Source: Phlebopus portentosus | Lineage: Eukaryota; Basidiomycota; Agaricomycetes; Boletales; Boletinellaceae | DNA: 64,000 bases | Reading direction: 5' to 3' | Assembly (NCBI GenBank): GCA_037892935.1 | Contig: JAYXKI010000006.1 | Span: forward strand, 682,001-746,000 | In this document: positions 11,188 through 22,735 of the stretch, in pieces | Numbering within the stretch: position 1 is the stretch's first letter | How the letters are laid out: each line of letters begins with the position of its first letter | The notes under the pieces: generated by a model | The model's database searches: none | Told to the model about the DNA's origin: nothing | What the model saw: only the letters and a program-made list of their open reading frames with translations | Position numbers and translations under genes: made by a program

Positions 11188-12466
11188 TAGATTTATAATC
11201 TTGAAGCCGAGCTTATAGTAATTATGGCCAGCAGTCGGGGGGTTTTTTTGTTGTTACATTAGCACTAATAATCCGTCTTTGTCTGTACGTACGTTTTGTA
11301 TACACATGTACACATATCAACATCCGACCTTCCATCCTTCGTTTCTTTTTGTACTTTGATAGATGTGTACATTTGATCTTTACGATGTCGCATAACTGTA
11401 CAAAATACTTGTAATGAGGACAAGAATTACTACTTACTGCTGGTTAAAATTTGGGTCTCCGATTGCGATGCCGACGGGAACAGATGAGAAAGAAACGTCG
11501 GTCCACGTGCCCGAAGCTTCTGAGTGTGTATAAAAATAGTCCACCTCCTGTTTCTATTTTCAGCCTTTCGCGTTAGGGGCTTTCGCATGTAGTAGAAGTA
11601 CCGCTAGCTCAGACTAGTGAGGGGTCTCCTTCATCCGATGGCGTGCACGACAATGGTCATCGGTACTTATAGTTGTTAGATTCTCCCCTACCTGAGCCCC
11701 AGCATATCTACTGGACCCTTGAATGAAAGTCTTTCTCCCAAAACATTCCGGCTCAGACCAAAGTCGACTATACGGGATGAAATTTCATAACATCAATATG
11801 ATTGAAGTAGCTAAGAACGCGTGTACAGAGATACAACAAGACGTTGCCCAACTCCGCTAACCCTTATGTATATAGAACCAAAAGAAATAACCAAGATGCT
11901 AACAAAAAGGTCTGGTATAAAATGATCCTACCACTTATCGTAACTTGTCATAGAGTAGTGTACACAGCCTCGTGATCAATGAAGACACCAGGTATCCTTC
12001 AGCTCGCTACGTTGTTATGTATGTTATATCAAAACAAAACAAAACAAAGAGTCAGAAGCTGGGCTGAGAAACGAATACACGGGATACGAGAGGGGGAGGG
12101 AGTGTGAGCTAACATCCTAGTATGCGTGTAGAGAACAATTGCCGTACGCATAATCAAGGCAGAGCCAAATGCGTTTCCTGAACGATAGGATAGCTTATGG
12201 AATAAAAAACAAGGAGCAACAAATTGTCAGATGTTGAATGCTGAAATTGCTGGACGATGCGACGCTACAAAGCCGCATGCAGCTCTCGTGCGTGATTGCA
12301 ATGCCCAGATCAAAACTTGCGTCAAGCAAATGCAGGGAGATTGTGGTATCTAAGAAGAGAAAAAAAAAGAACGAGAAGGAATGTACAAGAAGGAATGGAC
12401 GACGGCTCCGCCAGCACCCATTTGGCGACTAGCTTATGCGTCTGGGTATATTGACATTTAGAGGCC
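11188..12466. other. Intergenic region between convergent genes
   Basis: This 1.28 kb gap lies between the stop codons of the TVP38-like gene and the KRE9-like gene. It contains T-rich tracts just after 11187 (a likely poly(A) region) and an A-rich tract near 12358-12369. No open frame with family motifs, and no tRNA that passes inspection, was found. Confidence 0.5.
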
Positions 12467-13367
12467 TTAGAAAGCCAAAGCAGCAGCGATGGCCACCACA
12501 GAAGAGAGGACCGTTACGGCCGCAGGTAGGTGTACACTTGACATGGCACCGGAAGGAGCATTGCCGACAGTCCCAGCATTTGCAGCACCAACGATTGTAG
12601 CAGTCTCGGACTCAAACGCGGAAGCCGTGGAGAATGACGCCGTGTAGAATGAGGACGTGAGCGTAAGCCTAGGTGGAAAAAAGTCTATCAGATCGTACAA
12701 AAGATAACACGAATAAAGAGACGTACGTCGTAGCAGATCCGGATACGGTGGACAGTCCAGTTGATGAGGCAGCCTCCTCAGATGACGCGCCTGGCAGGCA
12801 GGCGCTGCTACCCTCGCCAACCGTGATCTGAAAAAGGCAAAAAATCAATCAGCCACGTCCAGATAACTCTTCAGTCGCCGGACTGGGGCCAACACGTACT
12901 TCACCAGACCAAGCCTCCTGATCGCTCGAGTCCAAAGGGAGAGCATAACCTTCGTGCCGGCGGGTACGGTGACGTTGGGCCAGGTCATGGAAAGATGCTC
13001 GTGGTCACCGAGGTCAACGCTGTAAACCAAGCGGGCAAGTTAGAAAATCAATTGAAGATAGATGAGACAAAATTTCACTGACAGGATGGAGTTGCAAGGG
13101 TCTTCAACTGGGACGACAGCCAAGTTAAACGGTGCTGTTGCCTGAGTCCAAGTGATATGGGCGGATTCGCACTAATCATAAAAATCGCAAAAAATTGCGA
13201 CAAGGATACATCAACATCTATCTTCACCAATTTTAATCGTTTTCGAGGAGGCCACGCAAGCTCACCTGATTGAGAGCGACGGTGTAAATCGTGAACTGAT
13301 CCTGAGCTAGGACACTCCGGAAGGCAAATGCAGAAAGGAGCGTGGCAGTAAAGAGTGTCGAGAACAT
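12467..13367 (-). CDS. KRE9/KNH1-like GPI-anchored cell-wall protein
   Basis: Exons 13367-13266, 13171-13083, 13019-12900, 12827-12727 and 12668-12467, about 200 residues. It starts with a clear signal peptide (MFSTLFTATLLSAFAFRSVLA). The Kre9/Knh1 N-terminal domain pattern follows: HITWTQA, NLAVVPVEDPC, LVDLGDHEHLSMTW, VPAGTKVMLSL and DSSDQEAWSGE, then ITVGEGSSACLPG. The C-terminus is Ser/Thr-rich and ends in a hydrophobic tail after NAPSGAMSS, typical of GPI attachment. The product should be secreted and wall- or membrane-bound, in a family implicated in beta-1,6-glucan assembly. Within exon 3 the frame breaks at 12934-12936 (TTT), where one extra base would restore LSL-x-DSSDQ; the phases of both flanking introns agree with that. 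A real frameshift or a sequencing under-call are both possible. Confidence 0.75.
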
Positions 13368-13700
13368 CTTTGAAGATGATACAGAGGCGTGAGCCGCGGG
13401 TGGATGAGAGCGAGAGGAGAGGGGACGAAGGCAGGAAAAGTGATGGGCGGCGGGGAAACAAAGGAACTGATAGAAAAGGCGCTAAGTAGTCCTTGGCTCT
13501 CTCGACGCCCGAACCGAACAACCGGAACTTGCCGTCCTCGCCTTTCGCGGGTGGCATCTGATTGCGGTGTTTGAATTAATACCACCGCCTGCATTACTCG
13601 TTTTATTCATTTCCAAGGAAATCAGGTACGTTGAGCGAAATAATTATTCTATTCTAATCAATTCGCAACAAACACTCGAACAACAACAAAAACGCTTTCT

Positions 13701-16185
13701 CTATAGTTTACTCTTCCCAACGTATGACGCTAGCATCGACCTCTTGCTTTGTCTGCCGTGCGTATTAGTGGGAAGACTCGTCCAAAAAGGAGTGCGGGCA
13801 TACTCACCCGGTGTGTTTTACTGGCGTTGGCGTGTTCTTGGGCCCATTCACGGCGACACGGTCTTCCATGGGAATGTAGTCTCGCCTGGTGGGTCCAACA
13901 TATATCTGCAGCAAATCGTTATTAGTCCTGTCCCTCCCGCCACTTGATTCGTAAGGAAAACACGTACTTGGCGTGGTCGCCAGATTTTGACACCACCGGG
14001 TTGAAGCATCATCTTCGCAATTTCAATTTAATGTATCACCAATCAATGAAATACAGGCATACCTGTCGCCAGTGTGCAAGCCATCCAACCACTCGGGGGA
14101 CAGCAAACAGCACCGGGAAGAAGTCAAGAGGGAAGCCTAGCGACAGGTGAGAAGCAGCGCACAAATGATATAATATATCGTACTTACCCATTGCACGGTA
14201 TATAAGGCCGCTGGAAAATGTCAGATGGTCCGTCAAGCGAAAAATGTCTGTCTTCTTACCTCCAGAAGTCTACGTTGGGTGCCAGCTTTCGCTTGATGAA
14301 GTACTCATCGTTCATCGCAATGTCATGTAGCCTCATTGCCGTTTCGAGTAGTTCGTCTTTACCCGTCCTGCACCAAAATTTGCATGAGTATGTCAAATTA
14401 TCAGAATTGTACGCATTACACTTTGAACACCTCATCAGCTGTTTTCCGAATAATGAAGGATCGAGGGTCTGTCTGCTCGCCCGACGTTGAGTACATTGTC
14501 ATAGGCATAGACAGAAACTTACAGTCTTGTAGACGCTGCAACGTTCGTCGGTTAGCTAGCATCCGAAAAGAACGGGTAGTAAAGCCTACCGGTGACCAAA
14601 ACCAGACAGGACCTTCTCCCGTCGCTTCACGGCTTCAACGAATGCAGGGACATTATCCGGGGAACCGATAGAAATGAGCATTCGGATAACGGCCTCGTTT
14701 GCTCCGCCTAAAGGAGGCGTTGAATTTATATTATATTGAACTACAAATGAAACGGAAGCCATACCATGAAGAGGCCCACTGTTACCAAATAAGAAATTAG
14801 CGAACGACACGATAACGCAAAGGGAATAAGCTTACTATAATGAAGCACAACCAGCACTACATATTATCCATGGATTAGTAATACAGTAAAGAAAACATAG
14901 TGTGCAGATACTAACGCGACAGCAGAATAAGGATCCACAAGTGAGCTGCTCGTCTGAAGAACAGTGGTGCATGAGGCATTAAGCTCATGATCCGCATGTA
15001 GAAGGAATAGCACGTCCAAAGCTTTCGCGAGAATAGGAGATGGCGTGTAGCTCTCCTCGCCGAGATGGTCCAATTGATATAGAAACCTAATAATTTCATT
15101 GGTCCGAATCTTCCGAACGCCTTGCAGAGCCAACTCACGAAGCCGTGTAGCTCAATCCTGCTGGAGGTGTCACGAATTTTCTGCCTTGCCGAATACGATA
15201 GGCCATGCTACACAGAATAATGCATCATAAATTCGAGGAACTCTAGGAGAAATCAGACATACGCCGCAAGAGTGGTCGCTTTGCCTATTAGCCTGTAAAT
15301 CTGCTTGTCCAAATTTGCCAAACTCTCTGCATCACACTTCGTGTATAACGACTGCCCTTGCAAAGACGGGTTGGCCTATGTCCAATATTCAGCTCGATCA
15401 TCTTCAGTAAGGCGTGACTGAAGTGAAAGCAACGTGCCTCGCTATACATAGAACCCAAATAAGCGAAGGCACTGGTTAAAATCGACATAGGATGCGCGTC
15501 ATAACTATTAATTATCATTCAGTATCACATGAAATACGTCTAAGGTTTAATGGGGAAAAATACCGGAAAGCACGAAATAGGCCTTCTGTGTCCTGATGCG
15601 CAATGCTGTGGTGCATTACTTCGCCTTCGAATACATGATATTGTTCCTTTGTGGGCAGATTACCGTATATGAGCAGGTATGCTGTCTCTAAGAACGAAGA
15701 GTCCAGAGCGAGCTGTTCGATCGGGTATCCTCTGTGCCACGCCTCATAAAGTGTCCATTTATAACAAGCTCTGGACGAAGATCATACCTGTAGCGAAGCA
15801 CTGATATATGATGAGCAACAAATTTATAACTCTGGCGCGTTGCAAACGTGCTTACCTCCTTTCTCTCCATCGATATAGGTGATCTCTGAAGTGATGACGG
15901 CCGTGTTCAGGAAACCCTTGTCCGCAACACGAAGTCCGCGCTCCGTCTCGTTCTCTTCCCGCTCTCCCTGCTTGCGGGGTGCAGCAATTTGCTTAAACGA
16001 CGTTGCTGGTACCGTATTATTCGCGATGCTACGTGTCGTCCAGCTTCAGTATTCACCTCCTTCTAAGTCGGAAACAAAATCCATACTCACGGAACTATAT
16101 ACACCTTGCCCGTACGGTTATCCCGTACAGTCAAGGAATCCTCAGGAGCAGTCGACGTATGAGCATCAGCTGTTGGTCGTCCCAT
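13701..16185 (-). CDS. Citrate synthase, peroxisomal type (C-terminal SKL)
   Basis: Condenses acetyl-CoA with oxaloacetate. Nineteen exons sum to exactly 496 codons. Catalytic regions are all present: [15 protein letters not shown] (first His), [11 protein letters not shown] (second His) and APNVDFWSG (Asp). Other landmarks are [21 protein letters not shown] and the C-terminal [18 protein letters not shown]. Exons include 13-, 14- and 13-nt microexons at 15800-15788, 14778-14765 and 14535-14523, each demanded by the family sequence. Intron 5 must start with GC (15437). The N-terminus ([18 protein letters not shown]) is not a mitochondrial presequence. The last intron (13807-13753) joins a final 52-nt exon ending GKSKL, a canonical peroxisomal PTS1. 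If that intron is retained, translation stops at once after KHTG. This isozyme therefore probably serves the glyoxylate or fatty-acid route. Neighbouring genes are unrelated. Confidence 0.93.
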
Positions 16186-17412
16186 ACTTTCGTTCTCGAG
16201 GTACACTGCTCGTCGTTGCCAGGTCAAACGAATGGATGATGGAAGGAAAGAGAAAGAGAAATAAATATTCTATTCGAAGGCCGGTCAAGCAAAGAACTGT
16301 AGACCCGGCCATGGACCGATGGTCGACGCGTGACTTTGTGTGAAGTGAAGAAGGGAAATCACATGCCAGCAGAGGAACTCGCTTTTCTTAGGCACTTGGC
16401 GTAAGATGCTTTTGTGTGCCCGTGTCTGATCTTATATCCGCTCAACGACCATCTCGGACAGAAAAGGCTTCGTGCTGATTCTTAGCTGGTTTTTCATATT
16501 GTCATCCACACTCCACTTGATCATCAGAGCTCTTTGCTTCGGTCTTGAGGTACTTGAGGATTCATGGTTGATCTGCTCCGCTCCCAGCTCGATGATGATT
16601 GAATGGCTTTTCATAGCAATATATGCCTACAAACAACTTCGACAATCCGTTACTCGCACTATGATCCATTGCGGCAATGTGGTGATGATGTGGTGATGAT
16701 GATTGCCGGTGAGATCAGGAGAAAGAGATTTCAATCATACTGTCGGGACAGTCAAGGATTCGCAACACTGGTCCTCGTACCTTGCGGATGTATTTCATCA
16801 ACTACGAGCCTACCTCACAGACGGATATTGATACTTGTCGCCATTGCTCACTGTTCTCATTGAAAGCTTTGGTACTATTGTTCAGAGGTTACTGAATCCT
16901 GATCTTCCAATGTCACGTGCGTGTTCCGTCACTACAAAGCAAGATCGATAAGACTTCACTTTGACCGCAGTTACAAGAGCTATGTGCAAAGCTCTGGAAG
17001 CACTGGTGTCTAAGCATTCTCTGATATGCAACGATCTTTATATCTAGATACTCCCGGATGTGAGGACAGCTGAGCAATGCAACATGATGCAACATTAATC
17101 AGCATTTTTCATATATTGCTACTTGGTACCGGTATGACAACAGCTGAATTCTTCTTATTCACCACGTATGAAACGAGGTGCTCCAAACCATTTTACTTCG
17201 AAACGCATGCTATCTAGCCTGCTCTGATATCGATCTCTCGTGAGAATATTCCAGTCCTATCGCACCTCATCCCAGTCTCACTCAATTCTCCTAGTCATCC
17301 TAGTCGCAAGGTCGATCCTGCGCATGTACTCCCCTGAGTTTATCAAAAGCTCGCTGTGAGTAAACCTGTCCGTCGCATGCTCGCTACATTATAGTAAATT
17401 TGGCTCAAGGCG
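16186..17412. other. Intergenic region, includes the citrate synthase promoter
   Basis: This 1.2 kb stretch lies upstream of the minus-strand citrate synthase start. It contains only short unrelated open frames. No RNA gene or repeat was identified. Confidence 0.45.
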
Positions 17413-17582
17413 ATGTTCTCGAATTACCTTCTTGCTCTTCTCCTCCTCTGTCGTATCGCTCTGTCTATGGCCGTGGTAAGTCATACACGGAGAACTCGAA
17501 ACTAGATTAACTTAGTCATACTGGACCACTTTACTTATAACAGCCAGAGCAAGACGATCTACACTATATCTCTGCTCCTTGA
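17413..17582 (+). CDS. Possible small secreted peptide (weak call)
   Basis: An ATG at 17413 opens a hydrophobic leader (MFSNYLLALLLLCRIALSMA) that looks like a signal peptide. It is followed by a consensus donor (gtaagt at 17476) and an acceptor at 17542-17543. The simplest product is 33 residues, with a short acidic mature part (PEQDDLHYISAP). An alternative acceptor four bases on gives a different tail. I recognise no family. It could equally be the start of a longer gene whose remaining exons I cannot connect, or chance. Confidence 0.25.
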
Positions 17583-17956
17583 TCGCAGTGTTCAAGTGTG
17601 ACAATTCTATAGCGGGTACTGTAAGGGACGTTGAGGTTGAGTGTACCCCGTCGGAAGCATTCCATGAAGACCTATTCGGTTATCGCGCTCCTGCCAAGAT
17701 GGAAGAAACACACCGGGCAAAAACTTATTCTCGAACCGTGAAAATGTTACCCAGAATGGAAAACAAGCCAATCGGATGAGAGCTCTCCTGTTCCAATCAA
17801 AATTTCTAAGGGCTTGGAAGTTGGAATGATTTTTTCCTCGGTGTGAAAGGATATCATCGTATTATGTAAATTATTGTATGATGTAATGATGTTTACGTAA
17901 CCCAGTAATCACAATTTTGAAAATTACATGTACTTGAACTCCGGTAAAGTTATAAG

Positions 17957-20900
17957 ATGACGACCAGAAAGGGACAATCGACGACACGTCTTCCTCAGTC
18001 GATAATAGACGAGATAAATGCACAGTCTGGTGAGACCTCGACGTTTCTGTTTCTATGAACTTCCCTAAGTTCTTTCGCTTTTGGAGGTGTAGGTGCTTCA
18101 AGCTCAGGGCACAGACGTGCCTCAGGATCCCACAGTCGGAAAGCCGAAAGGAAGGCGGAACGTCAGCTGGCGAAACAACGGAAAGCCCGATTTTTCGCAC
18201 ATGGCGCTCCGAGGCGAAATGGCGAGAGAAACGTAGTGACCGAGACGAAAGACACACCTCCGCCTCGAAAGAAGGTGAAGTTTGACCTACCGCCGGAGAT
18301 GGCATCTCTGTCAGCTCTGAAAGCCAAACCATCCGGCCATACCACTACAACTGAGACGACGCTCGAAAAGAAGAAGCTTAAGACGGCAAAATCGAAAGAA
18401 CGGGGGTCCAGACTACCCTTAAACGAGAAGCAGACGAAGAAGAATGCCGTAACCAGCACAAAGAAGTGGTCAAGGATAGAAGAGGAGGAGGATGCATATA
18501 TAGCGACGCTTGAACGAAAGCTAGGAGTTAAGAAGAATAAGAAAGGGAAGAGCCGATATGCCTCTGAGTTTGAAGAGGATGGATTCCTCGGTGAGTTCTT
18601 GACATTTCAGACGTTCCTGCTTAGCTTCGTCTGACTACTTTCCTTAGACCTACTGGTCGACCTCGACGAGAAAGTGCTGAATCAAGCCGGTGATGACGAT
18701 CTTGAAGAAAGTGTGGGTAACTGTCTACTAGAAATCCATCTTATGATTTGACTGTTCATATTTCTTAGTCTGATCAGAATGCCGAATCTGACAACCGAGA
18801 CGAAGCGTCAAAACTCGACGATGACAGTGATGAGTCAGGACAAGACGAGATAGACACAGAGTCGGAAGATGAACAGACGGGCTTTACGTCGGAGGACTCT
18901 GATGCAGATGGCGAGGAAGCGGAGGTAATGGATAGCGACGGCAAACCGACGACGAATGGAGCAGCTGGACAAAGCTCAGGTACGTCATGTATCTGGATTT
19001 CCCATACTATCCTTCATCTTATGCAACCAAAAGTGTCGAAATATATCCCTCCACATCTACGAAAGCAAGTGGCATCACAACAGTCAAACGGATTCGAGAT
19101 TGACGCGAAGTTAGTTCGGCAACTCAAGGGCCTTCTAAACAGGTAATCACCAACTTCGGCATTCCTGTTTTTATCTACATTACTGACTGAGTTCGTTTAA
19201 GACTGAGCGAACAGAACATTGACTCCATCTTGAAAGAGATCGAGAGTCTTTACCGATCTCACAGACGACACGGTATTTTTAACCGACTTTCCCGGGTGAA
19301 TCGATTCTGGATCTAATTGTTTCGATTCATAGATATCACTTCTACTTTAACGAATTTAATCATCGAGGGGACCTGCTCGCATTCCATCTTACTTGACTCT
19401 TATGTTGCGTTGCACGCGGGTCTCGTAGCATGTCTGCATAAAATCATCGGCGTTGAGCTTGGTACGTACAATCCACTTGCTCAGTTTCACAAATGTCTCA
19501 GGCTCAAATTTTTTGTTTACCGTCTGATAAGCTGCATACTTTGTCCAAAACGTTGTCGCCACTTTCGAGCGTCACTATAACAGGTCAAAAGAACCCTACG
19601 CGCTCCGTACTGAAGAGGAGTCGAATGCGAAGATAGAGGACGAAGTCGGCAAAGAATGCTCAAATTTACTCGTGTTACTGTCCGAACTGTACAATTACCA
19701 CGTCATTTCGTGCACCTTGGTGTACGATGTCATTCGGCTCGTTCTTCGGGGTGAGCTATCGGAGCTTGATATTGAACTGATTTTGAAAATCGCAAGAGGT
19801 AAGCACTTTGCTGTGTATTCCATATAAGAAAGGACTAAGTATAATGTAATCTCAAAGGTTCTGGTGCACAATTACGACAGGATGATCCATCGGCATTGAA
19901 GGATATTATTCAAATTGTGCAAACGAAGTTAAAAGATCAACGCAACGCTAGGTCGGTCTTTTCGTCACCATGCTATGTCCTGTTATGTGCGTTGAGCTGT
20001 GGATCTCTCTACTAGTTCACGGACACGTTTCATGGTTGAAACGCTCGTCAATCTCAAGAATAACAAGCTCAAGAAAGCCACAGCAGGCGCCCAGGGTGGT
20101 AACGAGACAAAAGAGCGGATAAGCAAGATTGTTGCGGGCATTGGAAAGAAGTACCATGGTACGTTCTTCTGTCCTATTATTCCATCCCATCCGGCTTCTT
20201 TATTTAATCTCGCAAATCTGTAGTTCGTGCCCACGAACCGCTTCGAATATCACTCAGCGATCTGCGGCAAGCCGACTCTAAAGGCAAATGGTGGCTTGTC
20301 GGAGCGGCTTGGGGTGGAGATCCGCTTGTCGAGCAGCAAAACTCAGCAACACAGTCTACAACGATTTCTGCGGAAAAGGCATTGCTGATGCTCGCAAAAA
20401 AGCAAGGCATGAATACGGATGTTAGGCGTAGTATATTTGTCGTGCTTATGAGCAGTGATGTAAGTCCGGCAGGTAAACTTTAAAACAAATAGGGATTAAT
20501 TATTGCCCTAGGATTACGTCGACGCCTGTGATCGCTTAGCCCAACTAAATCTGACGGAGGTTCAGCAGCGAGAGATCATTCGTGTTCTCCTGCATTGTTG
20601 CGGCAACGTAAGTCTCCATCTTTTGATCACATTTCCTCAATATAACACCGACATGTGCAGGAAAAATCGTACAATCCGTACTACACGCTAATTTCAGCGC
20701 ATCTCTGCAAGCAATCGCACAGCCATCGTGTAACGCTGCAATACTGTTTCTGGGACTTTCTGCGCGGTTTAGGTGAAACGAACGTCGGTGGTGCCGAGAT
20801 GGCTCGAGATGACCAAGATGAAGATGCATTTGAGCTGGATCGTGTCTCGAGTACCAGGATGTCGAACGTCGCCCGGGCGTATGCCTGGTTGGTTGCAAAA

Positions 20901-21322
20901 GACTGCGTTGCGATCACGATCCTCAAAGTACGTCTCTTTATTCCGGAAAAATTTACGTGAACGCTGAGAACCTCATTTCTTATTTGTTTCAGACGCTTGA
21001 TTTCGTCAGCCTAAAAGCGAAAACCAAATCATTTCTCAAACAGTTCTTCACGCATTTGTTTGTCGACACACAGGACCCATCATCCGTGCCGAGACTGGGC
21101 AATGGAATAGATGCCGGTGTTGTTCCTCGTCGCGACGAAAAGGCTTTGGCGGCGGTCCTATTAAAAGCCACTCGACTTCCGACGCTCTCGCTCGGGATCT
21201 TACATTTTTTATCGAAGACGTTTTCCAAGGTGGAATCGCAAGATCCATCGGATGCGTTCGTTCGCTGGTGCTGTCAGGTCTCCGGGGACGTATTACAGGA
21301 CGCTACGGAGACACAACGATGA
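17957..21322 (+). CDS. NOM1/SGD1-like MIF4G-MA3 ribosome biogenesis protein
   Basis: Fourteen exons sum to exactly 863 codons. The basic N-terminus carries SRKAERKAERQLAKQRKARF; acidic stretches follow (exon 4, 18769-18979). The hallmark SKYIPPHLRK begins at about residue 283, then the MIF4G domain (LSEQNIDSILKEIESLY, SILLDSYVALHAGLVA, SNLLVLLSELYNYHVISC). The MA3 half includes DVRRSIFVVLMSSDDYVDAC and EKSYNPYYTLISAHLC. Yeast Sgd1 and human NOM1 act in the nucleolus in 18S rRNA maturation and recruit a DEAD-box helicase, so this role is inferred from family. Exon 8 (19532-19798) was placed to recover AYFVQNVVATFERHYNRSKEPYA in frame. A decayed copy of its exon 10-11 region lies about 2 kb downstream. 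Confidence 0.92.
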
Positions 21323-22099
21323 CGGCGCGACTGTATTCTGGTACACGGTTGATATCCCGTATCTTATCCTGAAAAAAAAGAATGCTCACCTCTTATCGAC
21401 CTTTGAAGAGCATCTCGCTTCGGCGACTGTAATAGACTTGATGTAGTTTGCTTGTCATTGCTCTCATGTTGCGTGTTGACACACGACGTCCACTGGGATA
21501 GGTTGTTGGTGACGGCTCAGTCGACTGAGTACAGAGTGCGGGATACCTTGGCTCTTCATGATACGTGTCCGGTCCTGTAATGAGCTCTCAAGAGAACTAG
21601 CTATGTGCCTCAGTCTGATCATGTGCTCTTTAATTCATTCCCATACGCAGAGCGGCGAGGGACAGACTCAAATAGTGCCTCTGCTAGATTGTGGAAAAGT
21701 ATCATCATTCACGGACATGAGCGACGTCGGAGGCTGTTACCAATGACGATTTGGTCTGACACCTACTAGTGTTGCGGATAAGCATTAATTTATCCAATAA
21801 GTATCAGTGACATCAGCTAACAGCAACAGCAATGTACCTAGAGTTCAGAAATGATTACGTCTGTGGGATAAGCAACAGGAAGTGTTTATGACATAATCTG
21901 CGTTTCCAGCTTCATTCTCAAGCTTCGAAAGTTCTGCGCTCAATGCCATGGACCATACTCAGAAGCAGTGTCTTGCTGTTCTTGCATCAGGAACTGGTAT
22001 CTTGACCTTGCATCCTTGTTTGACACAAAAACCGCCGGGAACGACCGATATGGCCCAGAAAACAAGTGAGGTACTGGGCTTAGCACTCCGCGTGCGCCA

Positions 22100-22366
22100 A
22101 TAAGCAAGTCCATTGTGTGCATTGGAAAGAAGTATCATCGTTCGTTTTTCCGTTCCATCCTTCAATGCTTTTTTACTTCTCTAAACTTGCAAATCCGTGG
22201 TCCATGCTTGCGAAATGATTTGAATATCACTCCACAATTTGGGTCAAACTGATTTGAAGGGGAAATGGTGGCTCGTTGAGCAGCTTTGGGTGGACAATTG
22301 CTGGTCGACCAGCAAAACTCATTAGCACAATCTATGACGATTCCTGTGGAAAACACATTGTTGAAT
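22100..22366 (+). pseudogene. Decayed duplicate of part of the NOM1/SGD1 gene
   Basis: This stretch aligns with 20119-20388, the 3' end of exon 10, the following intron and the first half of exon 11 of the NOM1/SGD1-like gene. Shared strings include attggaaagaagta, tcgcaaatctgtag against ttgcaaatccgtgg, aatatcactc, aatggtggct and cagcaaaactca. Because the intron is included, it is a DNA-level duplication and not a retrocopy. Reading frames are destroyed. Many differences are CpG in the source becoming TpG or CpA here. Confidence 0.85.
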
Positions 22367-22437
22367 TCTAATCTAGCACCTGCGATTTTTTTGTGTCTTG
22401 TAATTGTCTTCAGCTTCTATTTCAACCAGAGCGGCTC

Positions 22438-22583
22438 CTGATTCTCATTGGTTCCTAGCATTAAAATTGTTGGTATTGATATTGATATTGATATTGATAT
22501 TGATATTGATATTCGCTGATTCTCATTGGTTCCTAGCATTAATATTGATGTTGATACTTATTGATATTGATATTGATATTGAT
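22438..22583. repeat. (ATTGAT)n hexanucleotide repeat with a 27-bp duplicated flank
   Basis: ATTGAT units run at 22475-22513 and again at about 22560-22583. A 27-bp flank beginning ctgattctcattgg occurs twice, at 22438-22464 and 22516-22542. The whole is a tandem duplication of flank plus repeat, likely from replication slippage or unequal exchange. Confidence 0.85.
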
Positions 22584-22735
22584 GTTCGCTGTGCTTATAA
22601 GCTGTGCTGCTCTAACTGACCTCCTCAAACAATCCTTACTCTGCGAGTTCCACTCAAGTTCTTATCTGTATATTGTACTATACACTATAGGTCAACGCTC
22701 TAAGTCGGCTCTCTGTGTTAGACTATTGATTCCAC

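Noticed and set aside
11598..11666. tRNA-like segment: gtaccg...cggtac ends with TAGCTCAG inside
   Set aside because: The ends pair and a D-arm-like string is present, but there is no T-loop TTCRA and no convincing anticodon arm. Most likely chance.
14810..14856. A single long exon across the citrate synthase active site
   Set aside because: Reading through gives stops and breaks GPLHGGAN; the 21-nt and 14-nt exons restore the conserved sequence.
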